This document shows positions 49,564 to 61,289 of a DNA stretch of 64,000 nucleotides, piece after piece. Origin of the DNA: Drosophila miranda (Eukaryota; Arthropoda; Insecta; Diptera; Drosophilidae); the NCBI RefSeq assembly GCF_003369915.1, contig NC_046677.1, positions 20,850,913 through 20,914,912 on the forward strand, read 5' to 3'. The notes under the pieces were generated by a model. The model was not told the DNA's origin and ran no database searches. It saw only the letters and a program-made list of their open reading frames with translations. Positions within the stretch are counted from its first letter, which is position 1, and every line of letters begins with the position of its first letter. A program made the translations under genes and the position numbers.

Positions 49564-50597
49564 GCACTCCATTGCACCGGAAATACACGGAAATAGCCAA
49601 AGGATAACGACACGTGCATGAGGCCTGCCTGACATTCCTCTACACGACTTTTCCGACAACTTTTCTCTCCATTTTTCATTGCGTGGAGTAAAAATAGTTG
49701 GGCAAAAGCCAGAACCAGAACCAAAACAGGCACTTGGCCATAAAACTGCAGCGTGACATAAATTCCACAAGAAAGTCAAGTGGTGATGTCGGAAAAACCG
49801 AAAGGAAACTTTATAAATAGAGTTTTAAATCGGTTAAACTGCCAGTTAAGTTATGGGAAAATATATATTTAGTTGAGTGGAGTAACGAAAACGGAATGTT
49901 TTTAGATCGCATATTGGATTGTAAGTGATTAATGGAGTGTTTCCGATTTATATTTCAGTTTATTTAAAGATATATGTATAATTCCTTCTTATACACACAA
50001 TTCTGAGCCCAGTTAAGGTTTTACGGATATTATTATGATTAAATCACCACATGCTCGGCATTTCATAGGTACTTATAATAATTAATCTGTATATGATATT
50101 ATAGTCATGGAAGAGACTCGTATATAGAACGTTACATTTATACGAGTAGAATACATTAATATTAGGGAAATCGTTTCGATCTCTACAGATGCAGATGATA
50201 TCCGCCTCATTGGAGCACCGTCTTATTTGTAAATCACAATCAGCATTTGATTTATGCAGATGGCCGATGTTCTAAAGGTTGCCCAGGCAAATGGATTGAA
50301 TAACTCGAGTTACCGTCAACCCGTCAACCCGCGGCCATGCGATACCGCCATACCCATCCACATCCACATTCCCACACCCAATCCCCGAGACCCGAGATCT
50401 AACAATGTTCTGAGAGATGCTCGCGACTCGAGTCTGGTGGGAGAAGCGAGAAGCGAGTGGGGGGCTGGTGTATGTGAGAATTGCCATAAATTAAATGGCC
50501 AGCACAATCTGTCAGTGATAAAGAGCACACGATGTTCTAGACAGAGCCACAGGCAGCTCCAATTGCTGGCCCCCTAACATGGAAGAAGATGCTGCTG

Positions 50598-50798
50598 CAC
50601 TGAAAGAAATATCGTTGAACTTGGTACCATCAAACTTATAGTTGAGAGATTGTGCAGCTGAGGATAGCTTATGGAACTTTAAATGAAAGGATACTCTTCT
50701 CTCTGTAACAAATAGTGACCAAATTTTCATATTTCGAGCTTCTATGCTGGGTAATACTGCTCTAATACTGGGTAATTAGGAAACAATTTCTCTCAGTG
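50598..50798. repeat. Short element with CACTGAAAGAAAT...ATTTCTCTCAGTG ends
   Basis: About 200 bp bounded by imperfect inverted termini (CACTGAAAGAAAT at 50598; ATTTCTCTCAGTG ending at 50798). No coding sequence and no clear target-site duplication; a MITE-like remnant is possible. Confidence 0.35.
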
Positions 50799-50863
50799 CA
50801 TATCTAATTCCAATTGTAGAGAGGTCTAATTGCTAGCTCCTAAGATAGAAAATGAAGTGACTA

Positions 50864-51640
50864 CACTGAGAGAAATATCTATATCTGAAACCCCTAATCC
50901 CCAATGTTGGTTGAACAAAAGGTTCTCAATGAGCGCCCCCAACAAAAATACTTTGGCCAGAAAAACGATTACAATTTTATGAAAATTATAAATGAATAAA
51001 ACAAATGGAACTGAAGAATTGAGTCCAACTCCATTTCAGAGTTTATCCATCAAGACTGGACTTCTAAAGCATTACCAAGTGCTTTGTTGGCATCCCAGGC
51101 TACGAAGATCGGGTTCCCATTTGGATGATTTTGCAGAGCTATCTCAAGTCCACCTGAAACGAATATAGAGAATGAATGTGCAATATTGTGCCGGATATTC
51201 TGTGCTGCTATGGACTTTTTTATAGTACCCTCAAACTGCCAGCAGATGATGATCGTTCGTGAAAGATTGCTCCTGCAATTGCATCCAGACAAAAACTAGA
51301 CGCTCGTAGCTAGCTACGCCCGCATAGCACTTGTCAATGCCAAAGATGTCTTAGAGGATGAATTCACTTCGACTACGACTTCGATATACGACAACTAATG
51401 AGCGGCAATGGCGACTGCTATGGCGTCGGCAGTATTGCGAATGGTTACGTTTCAGTCATTGCTTAATTGTCATTGCTCAAGCAATTGCTTAATTTCCTCT
51501 TCCATCTGTTATCTATCATTGGATCTATCATTTTTATTTCTTTAATTTATTTAACTTTTTTGTAATTACGAATTTCTCAGACTTCTTCCAAAAATTTCTA
51601 TAACTTGTTTGCATTCTCGCCCCCAAAATAGCTCTCAGTG
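50864..51640. repeat. Second segment bounded by CACTGAGAG...CTCTCAGTG
   Basis: CACTGAGAGAAATATC begins at 50864, and the inverted GCTCTCAGTG ends at 51640, enclosing about 0.78 kb that includes the possible coding remnant at 51050-51272. Inverted agreement is confined to about 9-10 bp, so this may be coincidental. Confidence 0.25.
51050..51272 (-). pseudogene. Possible two-exon coding remnant, product unknown
   Basis: On the minus strand, exon-like 51229..51272 (after TTGCAG) and 51050..51153 (after TATTCGTTTCAG) are joined by a 75-bp intron-like piece starting GTACTA. The phases match, giving ...LSRTIIICWQFEG|GLEIALQNHPNGNPIFVAWD... up to a stop. Without splicing the frame is also open. No ATG precedes it in frame. 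I do not recognise the product. It could be a decayed gene fragment or chance. Confidence 0.25.
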
Positions 51641-53383
51641 TATGAAAATTGTTGCAGTCTCCACAAGATGCAACTGGTTGCATGTTTGGATGCAACTAAG
51701 TGGCATCTTTTGGTCCATGTCGACTTCTATTGGCCATTTTCTCACCTGCGGCGCTTGGACGACCGACCAAAGGCGACCTCGACCTGTCTCAAGCAAAGGC
51801 AATGTGATATGTTCTAACTGTATGTACGAGAACGTACTGTACTGTCTGTACTGTACGTGTGTGTGTGTGTGTGTGTGCGCGAGAGGTTCCACTGTATTAT
51901 TTATTGACATTCAGTGTGGCAATAGTTGTGGCATGTTTTTATGTCTCTATATTCGAAAATTGCATAGATTTGTATCAATTGATAGCGCAGAACAGAAACC
52001 AGAGACATAAGACCAGAGACCGGAGATCGGAGACCCGAGACCCGACAGAACCCGGCGGACTACGAGGAGTAGGAGAACTTGGTCAGCAATTGAAAGGCAC
52101 AACATGCAATCGCGTTGTCTGCCAGCGGCTTTTGTCAAATTGAAGGTAGCTTCCATATAACATACAAATATCCACACATATAGCCACATATATACGTGTA
52201 TACGAGTACTTACATAGGTAACATGGAGATCCGCAATCCCCTTGGACCTGGGCCAGACCGAACCGAACCGAACCGACCAGGTCGGGGGCACCTTGACAAG
52301 CCTAAGCACGTCTTCGACTGGCAATTGGCCCGAGATGTTGGCTCAAAGATGCTGGCTGGAAGCTCACTTCGTGTGGCTTGGCTGATTGTTTTTTCTCGGC
52401 TCTCGGTTTCTACTTCTTGGATTCTACTTAGACCTCTGGTACTTGTGCAGCTCAAAGGTATATGCTATTTGTGTGAGTGTATGTAACAGATTGAAGAATC
52501 TTTCATATATTTAGTGAAGGGTACTCGTACTTCCCATCTAATAAGTGCAATTATTTCTTTATCCTAAATATGCCTTCTATCTATCATAAATAAATAATAA
52601 AATCAAAAATATTCATATTAAAATTAATATAAAATAAATCTATCACGATTAAGCAAAGGTTTATTATTTCAAATCAATGAAAATGCATTTCTTAAATATA
52701 AGTAATTCTTTTAGAACTGGAATAAAAAACCAAATAAATAAATAAAAATCTGTACGAGCTGCGAGAACCCTGAGACCATGAAAAAAATGTATGATTGGTA
52801 CAGCTATTTCTATGATCTTGTGATCTGACAAGCATCTCAATCTAAAGGAGAACAAATTTCCATTTATAGGCATTCTTTGCGGAGAAAACCCAGGTATCCC
52901 CATGGTCGTTAGTTGTCATACAATAAATAACCATTGAAGCTTCGTTCCTATTCTTTTATTGTACTTTTTTCATTGAATTTTTTTGGCTATTCAGAATGCG
53001 CGGAATTAATTAAACGGCTTAAATAAGATGTACTAACAATTTGTTGCTAATGTGCCAATCATTCGCTTCTCCCCCAACGACTGCACCAAAAAGTTCATCC
53101 GAAGAACTAGGGAGTGTGCATCTTTGCAAATTAACTTTTGCATCACCAGCATCATCATCATCATGATCAGAAGCAGCAGTGCAGCAGCGATGCAACTGCA
53201 GCTCTGCAACATCATCGACAAGTCCCCAAAGTCGTGCATGAAAACATCTCCGAAGAATCATACAAATGCATTTGGATCTGCCCCAAACAGCATCAGAGAG
53301 CATCAACAGGCAACAAAAAGAAACGAAAATATTGTAATTTTAATATTAAATTAATGTTGGCAACTCTTAGTGGCAGTTGTTAG

Positions 53384-53418
<35 letters not shown>

Positions 53419-55215
53419 CTGCTGTGTTGCCTGCCTGCCGCTGTTGTTGCAGCATGTGGCGTGCCACAAAATAATTTGGCGAATACAAAACAAAGTGGGT
53501 CGTTCACTGCATGGGCTGTGGGTGTCTCATAAACATTTATTTCTTTCTTGATTTTTGAGCAGGGCAATAAATGTTAACCGAAAATTAAAGAAATTAAGAG
53601 ATTTTTTGTAACCTGTTGGGAGAATGTTTAACAAGCTAAGTTAAACTGAAACTGAAAGTATTAGGTATCCTTTTTAGTAAATAGGCGTGTACTAAGGAAG
53701 GTATAAGGAAAGTTCCCAGAACTGGAAATGGAAAAATAGTTTACGTAGGTTATTCCTTAAAAATATCGACCAATAATGTTCACAGATACTTTTAAATAAA
53801 AGAAAATATTATTATAGATCATATATGTAAATATGTTACATGTATGCCAATGAGGCAAGCCACCAAGAGAGAGATTATGTGTCCACCCCCGGCTCACTCG
53901 CTTGTCAAATATGGGACGACCACGAGATTCAAATATAATGGAGATATAAAAATATGCCATCGAGCACACATAATCCCTGGATTATAATATTCCTTAATAT
54001 TCTTGAGTGGATCTACAAATAATAACACTTTAAGGGCACCCAAGGCAGGCTTTAAATAATAAGGTCAATCAAAAAATGCCAAAAATGGAAAGTATTCCCT
54101 TTTTATTTGTAGCGAATGAGGCAGGAATCTCCCTTAGGCTGGTTAACAATGGTCAAATTATAAAACCAAAACCGATTAGGTTAAAGATGTATGACCAAAA
54201 CCATTTATACCTCTCCCTACATGCTTTTAGTGCACTTTTCCTGAAGGCCTTTTACTGCCTTTCTACTCATCGCGAAAAAAAAACATCGTAGCAAGCGAGA
54301 TTCCCGCCCCTTTTGGAGGTTCTTCTCCAGCGTTAAGCGACACTAAAAGTTCATCCATTTGAGAGGTGTGTGCTAAGCGATAGCAAAAGCCATTTCCCAT
54401 AATCGCAAGGCCCCCAAACAACAACAACAACGACAACAACACGAACGAACGACAACACGAATTTCTATGGGCATCGGAGGGGTAACAATTTTAAGGCTTG
54501 TCTCTTATGAAATAGCAGCAGAGATTTTTAAATAATTCACAGGCGTGATTGGACACGCTTCGAGTATACAATCTATCTATCTAGGAGCGGACAGAAAAAA
54601 ACCCTCCCTATGAAGAGGGGATAGAAAACATTCGCCGCTTAATTTGCTCTTCTCATGCAAACTCTCCGCGGATCGAATGATGGCTGGAGAAGATGGTCGA
54701 TGGCCCCAAATGTCAACGATTTGGACCAGTTAAAGTACACTAATTAGTCAGCTACTCGTACTCGCTGTTGAACATGGCAGACACCTGAACATGTCAAGGC
54801 ATTGGTGCTCCATCCCCCCCAACCCCTAAGATCAGAGAGTCAAAGCGATTGCTGCCGACAACCATTTAAGGAGCAAGTCGAGGTCAGAGCCACAGCCAGA
54901 GACGGCCACCAACAATGTGGAAGCACGCAAGCCAGAGCCAGCGCTAGCACAGAGAGGAGAGAGATTGGATCGATGACTAACCAACGGACTGAACTGGACT
55001 GGACTGGCCACAGGTGAGTATTGGTAGCATGATATAGCCAACTGGTCTATGCTTCCTGCTGCTAACACAGACATCATCACAGCAAAAGTTCAACAATTGA
55101 ATGCGAAATTTATTGCCAGCGATCTCTGAATCGAATCGAATCGAATTGAATCGCGGATTCCACAACCAGACCAAATATCGTTGGGGTATTGTTTTAATAC
55201 GATTTTGGATTTCTA

Positions 55216-55221
55216 TTTATT
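55216..55221 (-). terminator. Candidate poly(A) signal of the F-box gene
   Basis: TTTATT on plus reads AATAAA on minus, about 170 nt after the F-box gene's stop codon at 55392-55394. Confidence 0.5.
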
Positions 55222-55391
55222 ATTATTAAATGCCCAAGTGCCGCAGCACACGCTTGTCCCAACAATTATCCCATTGCTAATGGAGTATTGTGTGTATGAT
55301 CATAAATATTGAGCACAGCACTTCCTTGTGGATCGACTGGATCATGACTAAGAGCGGAGGGATCCCATTGTCTCTTGCAAACCGATTGTTT

Positions 55392-56810
55392 CTATTCATG
55401 GACAAAGTTAAGCTTTACATTGTTCAAGGGCGCCAGATACTCGATGGACTGGAAGCGAAAAAAAGATGACAATATTTATGAAAAATCTGTGATGATCACA
55501 CTACCCACCGTGAGCAGACTCTCCTTGATCTTAGTGCCCAGCACATTGATCACCAAATGGCGATGTGGTGAGGGCTTGGCCAGACAACCGATGGCATTGA
55601 GTACAAAATCATTGGTGATCTGGCTGCAATCCTTCAGGTCGATCAGCTTCAGTTGTCCGCACTTTCTCAGCAGACGCATCATACCCACGTCAGTGACGCG
55701 ACCGCAGAAGGACATGCCAAAGGACTCGAGCACACCAAGATCGTTGAAGAGCTTGAAATGATCATCCTCCAGGACGTCATTGCTGCTCCAGCGCAGCTCC
55801 TGCAGCGAGTGCAGTTGTCCCAGGACCCGGGCATGCTCATTGCTGATCTCAAACTGGCCGGACAAATGCAGATGAGTGAGATTGCTGCCCATTTTTTTCT
55901 CTGCCAGCGTGGTCAGGAATCCGATGTTTAACTCATTGGAGCTCCCCCAGGTCTTGAGCGTGCAACGCTTTAGCTTCGGCAGTTGGGCAATCACCTCAAA
56001 GTGGGTGTCACAGCCGGAGAAATGGAGCTCCTCGAGGTTCACACAACACTCGGCTATCTTACCATACAGGCTATCGTTCATCACCTCAAAGCTGCAGTCA
56101 TCCAGGTTCAGGAGACGCAATGTCCTTAGCGGTATGCCAAATGCCCAATAGTTCCAGAGCAAACAATTGCGCAGTATCAGCGTATGGAGCTTGGGGAAAC
56201 CGCACAGATGTTCGCCTGGTGGCAAAACTTAAGTTAACAAACAACATAATCATAAAAAAGAAATCCCCCCACCCGTATAACAGCCATTGATCAGCTCAAA
56301 GTACTCCAGACCCTGATTGGGCTCTAAATCGAAGCTAAGTACATCCTCCGCATCCAAACAGTTGATGGTGATCCGCTTCAGGTGCTTCATTCGTGACATG
56401 ATTGTCCGAAAGTGGAAGTCGTCGGTGACATTTGTATAGTAGATCTCCTCGAGATTAAAGCAATACTCTGCTATAAATTCCACCACCAGGGACTCCTTTT
56501 CGTACCAGTCACAGTTTACATGCAGCACTTTGATGAACGGCCCTGCCCACATAAAGAAATTGATCATCTCTGGCAGCTTCATCGTCTCCAAATCCTCCAC
56601 ATCGAGTGTTTGTCTCTGTTTGCGGGCCCACATTCGGAAGGCCTCACCGAGCTTAGGCGCCGTACAGGCCAGACGCACCCTATCCGTCAGACCGGTCAGA
56701 TAATCGTACAACCTCAACATAATGTCCTGGTTTAAGTCCAATATGTGGGTCGAGCATCGGTACACAGACCGAAGGGGTGCGAGGCCGAAGTGTAATTCAA
56801 CATCACCCAT
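55392..56810 (-). CDS. F-box/leucine-rich-repeat protein (CG9316-like)
   Basis: Three exons: complement 56273..56810, 55509..56215 and 55392..55448, with phase-consistent joins (ACGG|GTGGGG weak donor to CACCAG|GCGAAC; ACG|GTGGGT to TTCCAG|TCCATC). The product is 433 residues. An F-box-like segment lies at about 24-65 (LNQDIMLRLYDYLTG...RVRLACTAPKLGEAF). About a dozen irregular leucine-rich repeats follow (LHTLILRNCLLWNYW, LRLLNLDDCSFEVM, LEELHFSGCDTHF, LTHLHLSGQFEI, LKLIDLKDCSQIT). F-box proteins bind Skp1 and bring substrates to the SCF ubiquitin ligase, with LRRs as the usual substrate surface; the target is unknown. It is the first of three same-strand genes. Orthology to CG9316 is from remembered gene order and is not verified. 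The first donor (GTGGGG) is weak, so that boundary deserves cDNA proof. Confidence 0.85.
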
Positions 56811-58494
56811 TTTGCCAAATGGGTTTATAACTTAAATTTTGATTCTTGGTACATTTTTGACACATACAATTTTGTATAGTATCTCAGGGGTGCTCTGATA
56901 TCTCAGGGGTATTTTGTTCATATTATGTCGTGTAGGGATCCGGAAGGTGATGTGAACAAATCAGGATAATCATAACAAAAATCGCTATACCAATTTATGT
57001 TGTTTCTTAGATTCAATCGACAGACTGAGGAAGATTACGAGCATATGGAATATGTATAGAGTACACATTTGCACTTATGTTGACCTAAAAATGTGTATTA
57101 ATAGATTTGAGTCGATTTATATTTATTTTATTTTATATTTAAGATTAAGTATATTTCCTATAAATATATTAAATGTACTGTTTAAGTGTTTTTTATTTAT
57201 ATTTAATATGGGCCGTATACCTTTCAATACATTTAAATTTAAATCAAAGTGAATTCTATTTAATTTGTGGAGCCTAAAAGTCAGCCCAAAACACTCTACA
57301 ATTATCGGGTATAGAAGTGTAGTGTTTCCCTTGATTGGCCTTGCACTTCCTATGGCTGACAGTGACCGCTAGCAGTGTGCGACCGACCGTCCAGTGTCCG
57401 TCCAGCTGTGTGGCAATTTTTCGCATTCCTCCATAAACAAGTTTTTCTTTTTGTTTGACAACAATTAATTGCATAATTGCGTGAATAAATGCATAAATCA
57501 ATTGCAATGATTGAGAAGTCGCTATTGTTGTGTGTCACACACAGAATATAATATGTATTTATATATCATAGAGACAGAGTTAGAGATATGTAATGTTGCA
57601 GTACGCCTCCTCATATATATTTATTTATTTTACCGGATATGTTTGAGGAATTAATTTTTTTCGGTTTGTTACTTTCCCCTATCGGGAATGTTTGTTGTTG
57701 TTTTTAATGCTTTGTTTAAAGCTGAATTAAACGCGCCTTACAGCTAATAGCAATGCTCTACAATTAAAGCTAAAATTGATATTCCATCTGGGAAATGGTT
57801 ATGGGACCCGTAAGTATCTGAAAATATGGCAATTATCCTCTGACACTGCTGTACTGTACTTTTATCGAATTCAAATCGAGGCAATGATTCTTTGTTCTTA
57901 ATTTAAGGTCGACTGAAATACAACTTAAGGAAGTGGAATCAGGAATCCATTGTTTCTATAATGTTCTTTTAGTTCTGTTATACTATTTTAATGTGTTCAT
58001 AGATTATTTGTTGGTATATCCAAAAAAAAGCATACATTTGCAACTAGCAGGTATTGTGCATAATTGTTGGTTCTTCGATAATAATGGAGTTTATACGATT
58101 TGCTTCTATACTGTTACAGGTTGATGCGTTCTTCTATATTTTTGTCTATCTATCGTGTCGTAGATATTATATATATGTCTTCATGGGTTCACATACATAT
58201 ATAAACTGTTTAAACTACACACGTCGCTTTAGGAAAATTTCAGAATTGTAATATATTCTTAAAACATCTAAATGACATATGTTTAGGCTTCACATCTTAT
58301 GGAACTCTTATACCAAACTAGAGATACAAATCAAAAGCGATACAGCTGGAAACCCCTTAGGGTACTAAAAAACTACCGTAATAACTGCCAACTGTCCTCC
58401 TACAACTTAAGGACACATTTCATACCAATATTTAAGTATTATTTAAACTAAAACTACACCTGTTTCGTACTGCCTTTTTCTTTACAGCGCCTGT
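56811..58494. other. Intergenic region between F-box and SLC22 genes
   Basis: AT-rich, no supported gene. It should hold the F-box promoter and 5' UTR near 56811-56900 and the end of the SLC22 3' UTR. Region 57280-57420 is GC-richer and repeats ACCGACC/GTCCAGTGTCCGTCCAG words, but no function is evident. Confidence 0.5.
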
Positions 58495-58500
58495 TTTATT
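58495..58500 (-). terminator. Candidate poly(A) signal of the SLC22 gene
   Basis: AATAAA on the minus strand only 17 nt after the stop codon at 58517-58519, implying a very short 3' UTR. Confidence 0.45.
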
Positions 58501-58516
58501 TATGTAGTAGAGTTCC

Positions 58517-61289
58517 CTAAATCCAATGTGTTAGTTGCATGGTGCCATCATTAGTTCGCTGTGTATCCATGATGCTCATCTGACGCACCAAGCGCTTCAT
58601 AGACGGCCGATGAACGGGTCGACCACTTCCACTGGCCATGCCCTCCAATGGCGTGAGCTCATCAATAGAGCTCATGGGCGCCTGCTGGCGGACGCGACGA
58701 TTGTCGCGCAACTCCAGCTCCACCTCCGCCTCGGAGGCAGTGTTGGATGAACCACCCAAAACATCCAGATTCTCATACGATGTGGGTTGGGAGAGCACAG
58801 TCCTTAATAGGTTATTAAAATAAGGTTAGTTTCAATATTAGCTTAGACTTCTTTTTTCTAACACTCACTGTTTTTGAGCGCATCTACAGCAATCCTTGAG
58901 CTGCCAGTCTTTGCCGAACTCTTCCCCCTCCTCAATGGTCTGCGGCAGACGATGATGCAGGGTCTCCGGCAATCGAAGACCCGTCATTCCGCCCAGCATG
59001 GAAACAAAACCCATGATAACCAGCGGCAACTTGAGGTTCTCCTTGCCCAGATATGTCACAAAGGGTATGACAATCAGACCCAATCCTCCAATATAACTGG
59101 AAGCTCCAATGCCTATGCCACGTACTTGTGTCGGATACAGTTCGCCAGCAAATGGATAGATGATTAGAAAGGAGGCCGAGAGCAAGGCCTTGGATACCAA
59201 ATACAGATATAGAGTCTCATCGACAGCCTCATCGGGCAACATCACCGTTATCACGCATGCCACACCCCTGGAAAGGGAACCAATATAAGTAGCTACGGTT
59301 AAAAATGTCCCTACACATCCAGTCTTACCCCAATATCATGGACAAACTGAGTGGCCAACGTCTGCCCCAGGTGTCCATAAAGTACCAACAGCAGAGATAG
59401 CTAGGCAGCTCCACCACAGCCGACAGAAAGAAGCTCACATACTGATTGGTGCCCAGCGAGGGACCGTAATAGCTGAGGCCCAGATAGACCGTCTCATTGG
59501 CAAACCAACTCAACGTAATCAGTATTGTTTTCAGCCGCATATTGGGCGTACGACAGAGATCTCTCAGACCCACATTAGCCACCTTTTTCTTCTCTTTCTT
59601 GAGCTTGTCGCGGCGGATTTGTGCCTCCAGCTTGCTGTGCACTGCCTCCGGAAACTGTCGTCCATTCACTCTGGCCATGCGCTCCAGTATCGTGAGGGCC
59701 TCTTCCAGGCGGCCACGCATCAGAAGCCAACGGGGTGATTCCGGCATCACAAACATATAGAGGAAATAGGCATAGAAAGGCAGCGAGGTGATGTAAGAGA
59801 GGCGCACCCAATCCCGCTCCAGATAGGTGACAACGGAGAGCAGCATAATACCCGAGGTGTAAAAGGTGCAGGTCATAACAGTTACAAAGGAACGATAGTT
59901 CTCGCCCACCAACTCCAGAGCTGAAAGATAAGTCAACTGTTAGCTAAAATAAAGCTGAGTATTCCTGCACTTACATATGATAAAAGGTATCTGATAGACA
60001 GCCGGTATAGTCAGGCCCACAATGACGCGACTGCCAGCCCAAGTCCAGAAGTCCTTGCTCAGCGAAGTCATCAAACTACCCGCCAGCAAAGTGGCCAGGC
60101 AGGTGAAGTACGAAAGTCTCCTTCCAGCGCGATCATTAAGCAATCCAAAGAGATACACCCCCACGGGTCCACCAGTATTGAGTGCCGCCAAGCCAATGGT
60201 TGGATATATATCCTGATCGCACACTAAATCAAACTGTCGATAAACTGTCGGTTAGCATGGGTTAACTGATGGTTTAGGTGTGGTATCGTGCTTGGGAAAT
60301 GTTTTCAAGCTTATTCCTAAATGAATTTTAATGTGGGTTCAGTCTGGATCTGTGCTCGCACATCAATCACAATGGAGGACCACACATTTGTGGTATTATA
60401 TTCCCAGCCCTGACTGCACTTAACCACCGGCCAAGTGCTGTTTGGCTCCAGTGTGGTCAGGTCATTCTCATCTTCCAATGATTCGAGCAGTTGCGTCCAA
60501 TTGACTCCGTACGTATGGCATTTGCTGTAGACCAGTTCATCGTTTTCCTTAAAAGAACAAGAATAAGGTCAGAAATGTATTCTTCTGGCTGTTAAACACA
60601 TTTGCACAAAACTATTACATCCCTTAACTCTTCGAGTATCGTGTATAATTCATGTTTGTCTTCTTTTGTCGGAACTTGAACCGAATGACCAACACACACT
60701 CGTTTCTGACGTTGAAAATTTGTGGGAAAAATACCTCTATTCACGTTTGCCCTATTTCGTCATATCTATTATAACCTTGATTACTCATCGAACCACCCTC
60801 GTATCGACATTTTGTCACCCGACAAACGCATAATCAATGAGAGCTCAGCTCTGGGCTTGATTGCCAGACCTTTAGCACTCATATGGCTGCTCCACTCACT
60901 CACCAGTTCCTTGGGTATGGCCAGATATTTACGCTGCTCCAGCTGCATGTCCAGCAATTCGGGTATGCGACACCAATAGTCATCCGGAGTATCAGCCATA
61001 AACAGCTGATTGAAGGCACAAAAGCCGCAAGGAATGCAGGCGGGCAGGCAAATACCAAAGACCAGAAGCTTTTGATACTTGCCAAATTCACCAATGGTCG
61101 GCAGCAAATCATCCAAATCGAAGGCCTCCTGGAAGTACCAAGAAAAGTCGAATAAGTCGCGTTTAGAATTGGAGTTTTGGAATATATGATACGAACATCC
61201 ACTGAGGGTTGGGTTTGGGGCTTCTGGCGTTGACGCAGCTCCGATAACTCATCGTATTCATCCACATCGCTGTCCACAGTCTCTGACAT
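58517..61289 (-). CDS. SLC22-family organic ion transporter (CG9317-like), MFS
   Basis: Seven exons: complement 61197..61289, 60904..61128, 60362..60547, 59975..60233, 59329..59920, 58869..59267 and 58517..58802, with all phases consistent; 679 residues. The start is the ATG giving MSETVDSDVDEYDEL. SLC22 hallmarks are: FDLDDLLPTIGEFGKYQ before TM1; a large extracellular loop with paired Cys and N-glycosylation sites (NWT, NST, NTT); the MFS motif GLLNDRAGRR between TM2 and TM3; ELVGENYRSFV; PESPRWLLMRGRLEEALTIL after TM6; and ELYPTQVRGIGIGASS in the second half. A long acidic/Ser-rich cytosolic tail ends in QLTHWI. The family moves organic cations, anions or carnitine across the plasma membrane; the substrate here cannot be told. 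The exon 1 donor is ambiguous by 6 nt (61197 or 61203). Confidence 0.93.

Larger units (their letters stand above)
49565..55215. other. Noncoding region between the CRE cluster and the F-box gene
   Basis: No recognised gene. It includes the CACTGA-terminated repeats (50598-51640), a possible two-exon coding remnant (51050-51272), a (GT)n at 51856-51880, a CAG/CTG-rich run at 53385-53425, AT-rich stretches without signal (52500-53000, 53560-54060), and a plus-strand CAG|GTGAGT splice-donor match at 55011-55019. Nothing else was seen. Confidence 0.5.
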
